From positions 744,001 through 808,000 of the forward strand of contig NZ_CP110008.1 in assembly GCF_025947285.1 (NCBI RefSeq): a stretch of 64,000 bases of DNA, written 5' to 3'. Within the stretch, counting starts at the first letter, position 1, and each line of letters opens with the position of its first letter. Shown here one piece after another: positions 38,352 to 46,685 of this stretch. A model generated the notes under the pieces. That model worked only from the letters and a program-made list of their open reading frames with translations, did not search any database and had not been told where the DNA came from. The DNA comes from Flavobacterium sp. N2820 (lineage in GTDB: Bacteria > Bacteroidota > Bacteroidia > Flavobacteriales > Flavobacteriaceae). A program made the translations under genes and the position numbers.

Positions 38352-39761
38352 TTATTGTTCTTTTCTTTTGTTGTAACCTAAAATTTCTAAAACGTCTTCT
38401 GCTTTTTGTTGTTCCGAAAAAACTTCGGTTGCAATGATTCCGTTTTTATCTTTGTCTATTAAAATATGTTTTGGTTGTGGTAATATACAGTGACTTAATC
38501 CGCCAAAACCACCAATTGTTTCTTGATAGGCACCCGTATTAAAGAATCCAATATAAAGTGGTTTTTCTTTATTGTATTTTGGTAAATAAACGGCATTCAT
38601 GTGTTGTTCCGAATTATAATAATCATCACCATCACAAGTTAATCCGCCTAATAAAACCCGTTCATACGTGTCATTCCATCGGTTTACAGCAATCATAACA
38701 AAACGTTTATTAATTGCCCAAGTATCTGGAAGTGTGGTAATGAAAGATGAATCAATCATGTTCCAGTTTTCACGGTCATTTTGTTTTTTTTGATATAACA
38801 CTTGGTACAATGCTCCACCAGCTTCACCTACTGTAAATGAACCAAACTCTGTAAATATATGTGGAACTGGAACTTCTGCTTCATCACAAGCAATTTTGAT
38901 TTGGTTTAAAATTTCGTCCACCATATATTGGTAATCATACTCAAAGGCTAACGAATTTTTTATTGGAAAACCACCACCAATATTTAAACTATCTAATGAA
39001 GGACATTCTTTTTTCAAAGCGATGTACACTTTCATACATTTTAATAATTCGTTCCAATAATAGGCAGTGTCACGAATACCTGCATTAATAAAAAAGTGAA
39101 GCATTTTAAGTTCTACTTTCTTATTTTCTGCAATTTGTTTACGATAAAAAGGAACGATATCTTTATACCCTATTCCTAGTCGAGAAGTATAGAACTCAAA
39201 TTTAGGTTCTTCTTCTGCTGCAATACGAATTCCGATTTTAAATTTACCATCAATTTCTTCTTGCAATAAATCTAATTCTTCAAAATTGTCAATAACAGGA
39301 ATGGTATTTTTATGTCCGTTATTAATTAATCGTGCTATATTGGTAACATATTGATCACGTTTGAAGCCGTTACAAACGATAAATGTGTTTTTATTGATTT
39401 TTCCTTCTTCCATTAATGTTTCAACAATATTGATGTCAAAAGCTGAAGAAGTTTCAATGTGGATGTTGTTTTTTAAAGCTTCATTTAAAATAAACTCAAA
39501 ATGAGAACTTTTTGTACAATAGCAATAGAAATACTTCGCATCATAATCGTGTTTTTCCATGGCATTTCTAAACCACATTTTTGCACGGTTGATGTTTTGA
39601 GAAATTTTTGGTAAATAAGTAAACTTTAATGGTGTACCATATTCTTCTACTAATTTCATTAAATCAATGCCATGAAACTGTAAAGTATCTTTGTTTAAAG
39701 TAAATTCTTCTTGCGGGAAATAAAAAGTTTGGTTTATTAAATCGTAATATCTTGTGTTCAT
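38352..39761 (-). CDS. speA: Arginine decarboxylase, Bacteroidota alanine-racemase-fold type
   Basis: A 469-aa PLP enzyme converting arginine to agmatine, the first step of agmatine-derived polyamines. Alanine-racemase-fold features include YFYCYCTKSSHFEF with the Schiff-base lysine, NIHIETSSAFDINIVETL, FKIGIRIAAEEEPKFEFYTS with RLGIGYKD after it, LNIGGGFPIKNS and the closing YIGFFNTGAYQETIGGFGG. It is shorter than E. coli SpeA (about 650 aa), as expected for this lineage. It is the first gene of an operon with the deoxyhypusine-synthase-like gene. Agmatinase, often found between these two genes in relatives, is absent. Confidence 0.87.
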   Translation of the reverse strand: MNTRYYDLINQTFYFPQEEFTLNKDTLQFHGIDLMKLVEEYGTPLKFTYLPKISQNINRAKMWFRNAMEKHDYDAKYFYCYCTKSSHFEFILNEALKNNIHIETSSAFDINIVETLMEEGKINKNTFIVCNGFKRDQYVTNIARLINNGHKNTIPVIDNFEELDLLQEEIDGKFKIGIRIAAEEEPKFEFYTSRLGIGYKDIVPFYRKQIAENKKVELKMLHFFINAGIRDTAYYWNELLKCMKVYIALKKECPSLDSLNIGGGFPIKNSLAFEYDYQYMVDEILNQIKIACDEAEVPVPHIFTEFGSFTVGEAGGALYQVLYQKKQNDRENWNMIDSSFITTLPDTWAINKRFVMIAVNRWNDTYERVLLGGLTCDGDDYYNSEQHMNAVYLPKYNKEKPLYIGFFNTGAYQETIGGFGGLSHCILPQPKHILIDKDKNGIIATEVFSEQQKAEDVLEILGYNKRKEQ

Positions 39762-40051
39762 TTTGAAAATTTGGATTAAATTAAAAAGGTATAAAATTGG
39801 TCTTAATCACAATTTTCAAACCCTAATGTTGGCAAAGCGAATTAGTAATTTCTCACTAAATGCCTTCGATATTTCAAATAAATCAATAATATGAAAACTA
39901 AAAATAGAAAAAAAGAATCGCCCAATTATAGAGATGTCAGCATTTCTATTGGCGAGAATTCTATTGAAATTAGATTGGTTTTTATTTCTTTTCATTGGAG
40001 CAAAGTTAAAAAATAAAATGGCTAAAAAATAAAGAAAAAATAAAAAAATAA
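39762..40051. other. Leader region upstream of the arginine decarboxylase gene
   Basis: 290 nt between aroB and speA. It contains a 59-codon minus-strand ORF (39816-39995, MKRNKNQSNFNRILANRNAD start, six arginines) ending 55 nt before speA, and an overlapping 41-codon plus-strand ORF from 39892. Neither is convincingly coding; a leader peptide is possible. No riboswitch or clear terminator was recognised. Confidence 0.3.
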
Positions 40052-41119
40052 CTACATAGAATAATCTTCAAAAGCTTTGTAAATCAATTGGTTATCTGAT
40101 TCTTGATTGATTTTTATTTTTCCAATTCCATCAAGCAATGCAAATTGTACTTTTCCAAACTCATTTTTTTTATCAAAAATCAATAATTCTATAATTTTAT
40201 CAATGTCGACTTGTGAGAATTCAATTCGTTCAAAAATATCATTAATAATGTATTTAATTTCCTGGTATTCATTATTAGTTAATAAGTTCTTTTCTCTCGA
40301 AATATAACTTTCTAGAATCATTCCGACAGCAATTGCTTCACCATGAAGCAAGGTTGTTTTTGATTCGTTTTCTAAGAAATAACTTTCGATGGCATGGCCT
40401 AAAGTATGTCCAAAATTCAATGATTTTCTAACCCCATTTTCAGTTAAATCTTCACAAACAATTGTGTTTTTTATTTGAATAGATTGATGAATTAATTGAT
40501 TTAAATCGGCTGTATATAAGTCTTTTAGATTTTTAAATTTATCCCAATATTTTTTATCAAAAATCAATCCATGTTTTAGCATTTCGGCTAAGCCAGATCG
40601 CATTTCGTTTTGAGGTAACGTACTTAAAAATTGTGTATCAACTAGCACTGCTTTTGGTTCGCGAATGATCCCAATTTGGTTTTTCAAATTTCCTAAATCC
40701 ACTCCATTTTTTCCTCCGATGGAAGCATCAACCATAGAAAGTAAAGTTGTAGGGATATTAATAAAATCAATACCTCTTTTAAATGTACAGGCAACAAATC
40801 CACCTAAATCAGAAATTACTCCACCGCCTAAATTTATCATGATGCTTTTACGATCTGCACCTAATTCAGACAGAGCACCCCAAACTTCAGTACAAGTAGC
40901 TATGTTTTTATGAATTTCACCAACTTCCAATTCAATAATTTCAATTTCCATTTCAGTAGCTAAATGGTTCAATAAATGGGGTAAACAATATTGAGAAGTG
41001 TTTTCATCAACTAAAATAAAAATTTTAGAATAAAGTGATGGGTTCAGCATTTCTGCTAAAGTTTCATATCCTTTTAAATCAAAGTAAACGCTATAATTGG
41101 TTGCTGAAATAGTATGCAT
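40052..41119 (-). CDS. aroB: 3-dehydroquinate synthase
   Basis: A 355-aa NAD- and zinc-dependent enzyme of the shikimate pathway, converting DAHP to 3-dehydroquinate. It has the NAD-binding NLGGGVISDLGGFVACTFKRG, then NIPTTLLSMVDASIGGKNGVD, the AEMLKHGLIFDK segment, and the zinc-ligand LNFGHTLGHAIES with later LLHGEAIAVGMI. The E/H/H zinc set is intact. It is divergent from the proline dehydrogenase gene and upstream of speA, with a 290-nt gap to the latter. Confidence 0.94.
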   Translation of the reverse strand: MHTISATNYSVYFDLKGYETLAEMLNPSLYSKIFILVDENTSQYCLPHLLNHLATEMEIEIIELEVGEIHKNIATCTEVWGALSELGADRKSIMINLGGGVISDLGGFVACTFKRGIDFINIPTTLLSMVDASIGGKNGVDLGNLKNQIGIIREPKAVLVDTQFLSTLPQNEMRSGLAEMLKHGLIFDKKYWDKFKNLKDLYTADLNQLIHQSIQIKNTIVCEDLTENGVRKSLNFGHTLGHAIESYFLENESKTTLLHGEAIAVGMILESYISREKNLLTNNEYQEIKYIINDIFERIEFSQVDIDKIIELLIFDKKNEFGKVQFALLDGIGKIKINQESDNQLIYKAFEDYSM

Positions 41120-41183
41120 GTAAAAAGCTTGAATTTTATTGCAAAATAAGGCATTTTTTATTTAAAATTCGTAAAAACTGATG

Positions 41184-41191
41184 TATATTTG
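41184..41191 (+). promoter_or_regulatory. Putative -7 box of the proline dehydrogenase gene
   Basis: TATATTTG fits TAnnTTTG 24 nt before ATG 41215. Its last base is the first base of the GTG at 41191, so that GTG would lie upstream of the transcript and cannot be the start. No good TTG element upstream. Confidence 0.45.
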
Positions 41192-41214
41192 TGTCGCTTT
41201 TTATCAAAAATACC

Positions 41215-42381
41215 ATGAATAAAATATTTGACAATACACAAGTTGCTTTTTCTTTAAAAAGTGATACCGAATTAGAAAGAGCTTATTTTCTTTTTAAATT
41301 AATAGCAAGTCAACCCCTTGTAAAAATAGGAACTGCCGTTACCAATTTTGCGCTTAAAGCTCATTTACCTGTTGAAGGATTGATTCGTTCAACCGTTTTT
41401 GATCATTTTTGTGGTGGTGTAAATGAAGTTGATTGCTTAAAAGTGGTAGACAATATGTTTACCAAAGGTGTTTCTTCTGTTTTAGATTATTCTGTAGAAG
41501 GAAAAGAAGAAGAAGCACAATTTGATGCTGCTTTGGAAATGACTTTGAAAACAATCGAATTTGCTAAAGAACGCGAAGCTATTCCGTTTGCCGTTTTTAA
41601 ACCAACGGGTTTTGGCCGTATCGATTTGTATGAAAAAGTTGGAGAGAAAGCTGGTTTAACCGAAGCTGAGCAACAAGAATGGAACCGTGTGATGGCTAGA
41701 TTTGATTTGGCTTGTAAAACCGCACATGAAAAAGACGTTTTATTATTGATTGACGCAGAGGAAAGTTGGATGCAAGATGCCGCAGATGCCATTGTTACAG
41801 ATATGATGCGTAAATACAATACGGAAAAAGCAATTGTTTTTAATACCTTACAAATGTATCGCTGGGACAGACTAGATTATTTAAAAAATTTACATGAAAA
41901 AGCAACATCAGAAGGTTTTTACATTGGAATGAAATTAGTTCGTGGTGCTTACATGGAGAAAGAAAATGAAAGAGCTGCTGCTCGTGGTTTAAAATCACCA
42001 ATTTGTATTTCTAAAGAAGCTACAGATATCAACTATAACGCAGCCGTATTGTACATGGTAGAACATATTGATAAAATGGCGGTTTTTGCTGGAACGCATA
42101 ACGAAGAAAGTTCATATTCATTAATGCAATTAATGACTGAAAAAGGAATTGCTAAAAATGACAAACGCATCTTTTTTGGACAATTATTAGGCATGAGCGA
42201 TAACATTAGTTTTAATTTAGCAGAAAACGGATATAATGTAGCCAAATATTTACCATTTGGACCTGTTAGAGATGTGATGCCCTATTTAATTAGAAGAGCG
42301 GAAGAAAATACTTCTGTAGCTGGACAAACTAGCAGGGAATTAATGTTAATTAAAAAAGAAAAAGAAAGAAGAAAGTTATAG
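41215..42381 (+). CDS. Proline dehydrogenase
   Basis: A 388-aa FAD-dependent enzyme oxidising proline to pyrroline-5-carboxylate, as a single-function PutA/ProDH barrel. Family motifs include SSVLDYSVEGKEEE, LLIDAEESWMQDAAD, FNTLQMYRWDR, KLVRGAYMEKENERA, the AGTHNE segment, and the substrate-binding FGPVRDVMPYLIRRAEENT with its paired arginines. The P5C dehydrogenase is not in the window. The ATG at 41215 is set by the upstream -7 box. Confidence 0.92.
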   Translation: MNKIFDNTQVAFSLKSDTELERAYFLFKLIASQPLVKIGTAVTNFALKAHLPVEGLIRSTVFDHFCGGVNEVDCLKVVDNMFTKGVSSVLDYSVEGKEEEAQFDAALEMTLKTIEFAKEREAIPFAVFKPTGFGRIDLYEKVGEKAGLTEAEQQEWNRVMARFDLACKTAHEKDVLLLIDAEESWMQDAADAIVTDMMRKYNTEKAIVFNTLQMYRWDRLDYLKNLHEKATSEGFYIGMKLVRGAYMEKENERAAARGLKSPICISKEATDINYNAAVLYMVEHIDKMAVFAGTHNEESSYSLMQLMTEKGIAKNDKRIFFGQLLGMSDNISFNLAENGYNVAKYLPFGPVRDVMPYLIRRAEENTSVAGQTSRELMLIKKEKERRKL

Positions 42382-42387
42382 ATAAAA

Positions 42388-42432
42388 TTAAAAAATCCCA
42401 AATTCAAATCAATTGAATTTGGGATTTTTTGT
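42388..42432 (+). terminator. Strong terminator after the proline dehydrogenase gene
   Basis: A 17-bp stem: AAAAATCCCAAATTCAA (42391-42407) pairs with TTGAATTTGGGATTTTT (42413-42429) around a 5-nt loop. It may also stop the converging DinB gene. Confidence 0.9.
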
Positions 42433-42478
42433 ATGGGAGTTAATTATAAAGACTAATTGTACAATTTTTTTTAAAATA

Positions 42479-42988
42479 TTATAAATAACGCTCAATAATT
42501 ATATTTTTGTGATGCAATTCGTGTCCTAAAATACAATATCCAATTCCTCTAACAGAAACACTCGCATTTGAAGCTGTTCCAAGTTTTAATAAATCAGTAT
42601 CAGAAAAACTTTCAAATAATGAAATTGTAGCATCTCTAACAATACTGTATTCATTTAGCAAGCTTTCAAAATCTCTCTCATTAGCATTTGCAGTTATTAC
42701 ATAATCATTTTCTTCAAATCCAGGTAAAGCAGTTTGGTCATTTCTAGCAATTCGTAATGCTCTGTAAGAAAAAATTCGTTCAGCATCAATTAAATGTAAC
42801 ATAAGATCTTTTATCGTCCACTTACCTTCTGCGTATTTATATTCTTGTTTAAAAACTGGAATCGTTTTAAAAAAATGAATCATTTCTTCTTTTTGATTCA
42901 CCAAACCTTTTAAAATAGTATGCTCAGAAACCAATTTAATATAATTCATTTGATAGGGAGCATATTCGTTTACTTGCAAATTATTCAT
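42479..42988 (-). CDS. DinB-family protein
   Basis: 169 aa of the DinB/YfiT four-helix-bundle superfamily, whose members bind a divalent metal and include thiol-dependent transferases. The three-histidine pattern is visible as LMLHLIDAERIFSYRALRI (first His), and near the C-terminus LGHELHHKNII. The protein begins MNNLQVNEYAPYQMNYI. It probably acts as a small-molecule transferase or hydrolase; the substrate is unknown. It lies upstream of no other minus-strand gene and is separated from the Lrp gene by a terminator. Confidence 0.82.
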   Translation of the reverse strand: MNNLQVNEYAPYQMNYIKLVSEHTILKGLVNQKEEMIHFFKTIPVFKQEYKYAEGKWTIKDLMLHLIDAERIFSYRALRIARNDQTALPGFEENDYVITANANERDFESLLNEYSIVRDATISLFESFSDTDLLKLGTASNASVSVRGIGYCILGHELHHKNIIIERYL

Positions 42989-43000
42989 GGCTATAACGTA

Positions 43001-43026
43001 TAAAAAAAGCCTCAGTATGAGGCTTA
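43001..43026 (-). terminator. Terminator after the second Lrp gene (minus strand)
   Basis: On the minus strand, AAGCCTCA, loop TAC, TGAGGCTT (plus 43007-43025) followed by a T tract ahead of the DinB gene. Confidence 0.8.
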
Positions 43027-43031
43027 GAATA

Positions 43032-43511
43032 TTAAAGTTCTTTAAAAATTGTATGCATCAATCGTTTTTTATCATTGATACTTTCTTCTAAAGAAATCAT
43101 TGTTTCTGTTCTGTAAACACCTTCAATGTCATCTATCATGAAGATAACTTCTTTAGCGTGTTTTGTATCTTTCGCTCTAATCTTACAAAAAATATTAAAT
43201 TTTCCTGTAGTTACATGCGCAACAGTTACATACGGAATCTGATTAATTCTTTCTAATACAAACTTAGTTTGTGATGTATTATGTAAAAACACACCTACAT
43301 AAGCAATAAAAGAATAACCTAATTTCTCATAATCTAATGTCAAAGAAGAACCTTGTATGATTCCTGCATCTTCCATTTTTTTTACTCTGACATGCACAGT
43401 ACCTGCAGAAATTAGAAGTTTTTTAGCAATATCCGTGAAAGGAACTCTTGTGTTATCAATTAACATGTCTAAAATTTGATGATCTACTTCATCTAAACGA
43501 AACTTACTCAT
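43032..43511 (-). CDS. Lrp/AsnC-family transcriptional regulator
   Basis: 159 aa. The winged helix-turn-helix (about 1-62) has DHQILDMLIDNTRVPFTDIA and AGTVHVRVKKMEDAGII. The RAM domain (about 68-150) has FIAYVGVFLHNT and HVTTGKFNIFCKIRAKDTKH. It is distinct from the regulator at 31113: the two share the fold but little identity by eye. No metabolic gene is divergent from it (the M14 peptidase gene runs in the same direction upstream), so its target cannot be read from context. Confidence 0.9.
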   Translation of the reverse strand: MSKFRLDEVDHQILDMLIDNTRVPFTDIAKKLLISAGTVHVRVKKMEDAGIIQGSSLTLDYEKLGYSFIAYVGVFLHNTSQTKFVLERINQIPYVTVAHVTTGKFNIFCKIRAKDTKHAKEVIFMIDDIEGVYRTETMISLEESINDKKRLMHTIFKEL

Positions 43512-43568
43512 GAGTGCTTATAATAAATGTTAAATATTTGATTTTTTATCAATATCGAGGCAAATTTA

Positions 43569-44723
43569 TTAAATTATTTTTAATCCGTTGTTAAATTTAG
43601 TTAAATTATTTAGTTCAAATGTTGCTTTTTTTCCCAATTCAGGAAAACATTTCCTATCTGAGTTGAAAAGTAACGCTTCACAATCATATTCAACATGTCC
43701 GGAATAATCCTCCAAATCTGATATTTTAGAAATAATAGCTATAAAATGAATTTTGCCATCAATCAAAACTTCTTGATATTGTGCAGCAAAGTTAATTATT
43801 TTTTCAACACTATTATCAATAATTTTGACATTTTTATAAATAAAATCAAAAAATCTTTTATTATTTTGAGGAATTCTTAAATAATCATCCAATTCATTAT
43901 CAACTATAACGTTTTCGTAATTACCTAATAGCGAACTTAAAAGCGCAATAAAAATAAATTTTCTACTTTCTTCTCTAGCATAATCACCTTGAAAATGTCC
44001 AGCTTCAAACAAAATAGTTGGTGTGTTTTGAGTTGTAAAGAAATCTCCGGTACAATTCACGTTGTAACTATCATCAAATCGTCCCACTTGATTTGGAATA
44101 TATTCCTGTAAAGCTTTATTCATTTTATTAATTATAACAATCGCTTTCAAGCGCACTTCATTATAATCCCTACTCTCATTATAGGCTGGTGCTAGAAAAG
44201 AGATGGTAGCCGGTAAGTTAAATCCTTCAGTACCAAAAATAGTGCGCTGATCATGTAAATTATAGCACAAATCGGGCTTAAAATCTTTGTGTAAGGTTCT
44301 TAAAAGTTTCATTTCTGGTTGTGAAGACAAATAAGCATCTCTATTTAGATCCACCGAATTCGCATTCTCACGTGTGTAAGCAAATGCTCCATCTGGATTT
44401 AGCATTGGAATACATAATAAGGTATACTTGTTTTTAATTTGTTGTGCTACTTCCGAATCATTTGAAAGGAAATTAAAAAAATCAAAGAGCCCTTTAGTTG
44501 TGGTTGGTTCGTTGCCGTGCATTTGTGACCACATCAATATCTTAGTTTTTCCAGTTCCAATTTTAACTTGATGGATTGGTCGATTAAGAACTGATTTTCC
44601 AATTTCGGTAATTTCAAATACGCTTTTTAACGATTCTAATAAAGGTAAAATAACATCTAAATGAATGAACTTTCCTTTTAGGTTTGGTTCTAAATTATCT
44701 GTTGCTAATTGTAAACTATCCAT
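43569..44723 (-). CDS. M14-family zinc carboxypeptidase-like protein
   Basis: 384 aa from ATG 44723 (MDSLQLATDN); the ATT/GTA-rich upstream extension to 44777 overlaps an operator and is unlikely to be translated. M14 features: the first zinc pair HxxE in WSQMHGNEPTTT, PMLNPDGAFAYTREN, SVDLNRDAYLS (substrate Asn-Arg), and CYNLHDQRTIFG with the third zinc His. No signal peptide is evident, so it is probably cytoplasmic or uses another route. It is divergent from an XRE regulator across a dense array of palindromes, making it the obvious regulatory target. Confidence 0.83.
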   Translation of the reverse strand: MDSLQLATDNLEPNLKGKFIHLDVILPLLESLKSVFEITEIGKSVLNRPIHQVKIGTGKTKILMWSQMHGNEPTTTKGLFDFFNFLSNDSEVAQQIKNKYTLLCIPMLNPDGAFAYTRENANSVDLNRDAYLSSQPEMKLLRTLHKDFKPDLCYNLHDQRTIFGTEGFNLPATISFLAPAYNESRDYNEVRLKAIVIINKMNKALQEYIPNQVGRFDDSYNVNCTGDFFTTQNTPTILFEAGHFQGDYAREESRKFIFIALLSSLLGNYENVIVDNELDDYLRIPQNNKRFFDFIYKNVKIIDNSVEKIINFAAQYQEVLIDGKIHFIAIISKISDLEDYSGHVEYDCEALLFNSDRKCFPELGKKATFELNNLTKFNNGLKII

Positions 44724-44736
44724 GGTTTTATATTGT

Positions 44737-45033
44737 GTTACAAATGTAAACAACTTTGTATTTACAATTGTAAACAAATAAAAAGGTTAAAAAAATTACT
44801 TTTGTAAACACTTTTAAATACTGGCATACTCACTTTTTAATTTATTTGTTTACAAAACTAATCATTTATTATTTTTATTATTAATTGTTTGTTTATCAGT
44901 TATTTAAATTGTATAAAATAAACTAAAACATTAATTAATATTTAGCTATTTACATTTGTAAACTTGTTTTATTTGTGTAGGTTGTTTACATTTGTAATAA
45001 ATTAAAATTTTAATCCTATTTACAATGGTAAAC
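44737..45033. promoter_or_regulatory. Operator array: TTTAC-N4-GTAAA palindromes between M14 and XRE genes
   Basis: Six copies of TTTAC-N4-GTAAA with at most one mismatch lie at 44737-44750, 44761-44774 (perfect palindrome TTTACAATTGTAAA), 44795-44808, 44949-44962, 44985-44998 and 45019-45032. A half site TTTAC is at 44849-44853. Several continue with a C after GTAAA. The last contains the ATG of the XRE gene (45025); the first two lie just upstream of the M14 start. This is the expected layout of an autoregulated repressor with a divergent target. Confidence 0.7.
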
Positions 45034-45486
45034 ATTGATGACTTTATTAAACGCTTGGAAATAATCCTCGATTATTACAATTTATCTGCCTCTGCTTTTG
45101 CTGACAGGATTAGTGTACAACGTTCAAGTTTGTCTCACCTACTCTCGGGTAGAAACAAACCAAGTTTAGATTTTATTATTAAAGTAATAGAGGTTTTTCC
45201 TGAAGTAGATTTGTATTGGATTTTAAATGGAAAAGGGACATTTCCAAAATCTGAAAATACTTCAAATCGTTTTGATGAAGTAAAAACTACATCAGTTGAA
45301 ACACCATTTATTCAAACCGAATTTGACTCAACTGATTTATTCTCGGCAACAGCCAACAAAAATTTAGAAAAAGAAGTACAGCCCGTAGAAATGAATCACC
45401 ACACTCCTATTGCAACTACTTCTGCAGCTATTGAACGAATTGTTATTTTTTATCAAGATGGAACTTTTAAAAACTATATTCCATAA
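45025..45486 (+). CDS. XRE-family helix-turn-helix regulator
   Basis: 153 aa. The N-terminal DNA-binding domain (about 5-62) reads FIKRLEIILDYYNLSASAFA, then DRISVQRSSLSHLLSGRNKP, which contains the recognition helix, and ends with DLYWILNGKGTFPKS as in many phage-repressor-like regulators. The C-terminal 90 residues are polar and low in predicted structure, ending in ERIVIFYQDGTFKNYIP, a short conserved-looking strand pair that may be a dimerisation tag. Its start codon sits in an operator palindrome, which suggests autorepression. The effector is unknown. Confidence 0.88.
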   Translation: MVNIDDFIKRLEIILDYYNLSASAFADRISVQRSSLSHLLSGRNKPSLDFIIKVIEVFPEVDLYWILNGKGTFPKSENTSNRFDEVKTTSVETPFIQTEFDSTDLFSATANKNLEKEVQPVEMNHHTPIATTSAAIERIVIFYQDGTFKNYIP

Positions 45487-45515
45487 AAAAAGCCTCAGAA
45501 ACTGAAGCTTTTTAA
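45482..45515 (+). terminator. Terminator after the XRE gene, possibly bidirectional
   Basis: AAAAAGCCTCAG, loop AAA, CTGAAGCTTTTT (about 45486-45512) with one mismatched pair and A/T tracts on both sides. The lipoprotein gene converges from the other side. Confidence 0.7.
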
Positions 45516-45539
45516 CAATCAAATTAAAAAATTAACACC

Positions 45540-46577
45540 TTATCTTCTCAATAAGTATACTGCTGTTACACCAGCTTCTGTTCTAGCTGTTTGTGGTGCA
45601 AAATCTCCATTAGTAGTTGGGAATGCAAATTTTAGCACTTGTCCTCCTCCATTTAAACGTTCTGCTACGTAGATATCATTTGTTACGTGATCGTAGGCTA
45701 CGTCAACTGGATTTCCTAATAAAGAATTTGGTCCGTAAATTCTAACTTGGTTACTCATAGCAATTGTTCCCATATTAGCAGTAGAACTTAAAACCGAAGA
45801 AAAGTTGTTAATAATAATTAATCCACCATCGGTAGCGCTTGAAGCTAAACCTACGTCAGATAAAACCATAACATTATCTTGATTTGAATAGGTTATTCCG
45901 TGAGTTCTTATTAAACCTTCTATAGTAACCCTTTTTGAAGCTGAAATAGTTCCAGTAGCATTTGAAAAAAAATTGTTGTATACTACTAAATCACTTGTAT
46001 TATCAGCAATAGCATACATGGTTTCACCTTCTAAATGAATTCCCCAAAGTTTAATGTCTACTGTATAGGTATTTAATAATGTGAATCCAGAAGTATTTCT
46101 TTGGTACACATAAAACATACTAGTATTTCCATTAGCTGCACTTTGATCTTGTGCAACAACTACTTTATCGCCTGAAACTGCAATTTCACGCGCGTTTGTA
46201 AAATCTGAAGCCGATGAAAAACCTAATGATAGTGCTGTTGATGAAGTTATAATAGAATTTCTAAAACCTGTGTAAGCATCTACTCTATTATTAGTTCTAG
46301 AAGCAAGAATTACTTGATCTTTGAACGGATCATAAAAAATTCCATCAGAATCTACTGAAGATACTGAGAACGTTTTTGGTACGGGTGAGGCAGCTAATAA
46401 ATCAGTATATGAAATTGCTCCTGACGTATTACTTGATGTAAATAGTTTTAATTCTACAGCGGGTGTTGGTGTTGGATTACCTGGTGTTGGATCAACGGGT
46501 GTTGGCATAGAATCATCATCACTACAAGATGCAAAAGAAATTGCAATAATTGCTAAAGGGAAGAATAGTTTTTTCAT
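45540..46577 (-). CDS. Lipoprotein with predicted beta-propeller body, probably surface exposed
   Basis: 345 aa. A lipoprotein signal ends in ISFASCSDDDS: the lipid-bearing cysteine is followed by S-D-D-D, which resembles the acidic lipoprotein export signal that sends Bacteroidota lipoproteins to the cell surface. A proline/threonine linker (PTPVDPTPGNPTPTPA) follows. The body (about 45-345) has repeated strand units such as DGIFYDPFKDQVILASRTNN and HGITYSNQDNVMVLSDVG, as in NHL- or SMP-30-type propellers. Ligand unknown. It is transcribed alone. Confidence 0.75.
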   Translation of the reverse strand: MKKLFFPLAIIAISFASCSDDDSMPTPVDPTPGNPTPTPAVELKLFTSSNTSGAISYTDLLAASPVPKTFSVSSVDSDGIFYDPFKDQVILASRTNNRVDAYTGFRNSIITSSTALSLGFSSASDFTNAREIAVSGDKVVVAQDQSAANGNTSMFYVYQRNTSGFTLLNTYTVDIKLWGIHLEGETMYAIADNTSDLVVYNNFFSNATGTISASKRVTIEGLIRTHGITYSNQDNVMVLSDVGLASSATDGGLIIINNFSSVLSSTANMGTIAMSNQVRIYGPNSLLGNPVDVAYDHVTNDIYVAERLNGGGQVLKFAFPTTNGDFAPQTARTEAGVTAVYLLRR

Positions 46578-46685
46578 TTGTTAAAAGTTTTTGAATTTCT
46601 CTTATGTACGAAAAACTACTATTCTTGGTTTTAAAATAGATGATTATTTTAATAAATAATTCATTTGTATCTGTTAATCAGTGAC

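Noticed and set aside
41191..41214. GTG start for proline dehydrogenase
   Set aside because: It overlaps a TATATTTG -7 box, so it would lie upstream of the transcript; ATG 41215 fits.
44724..44777. N-terminal extension of the M14 peptidase
   Set aside because: The extension overlaps two operator palindromes and encodes no recognisable domain; ATG 44723 is preferred.
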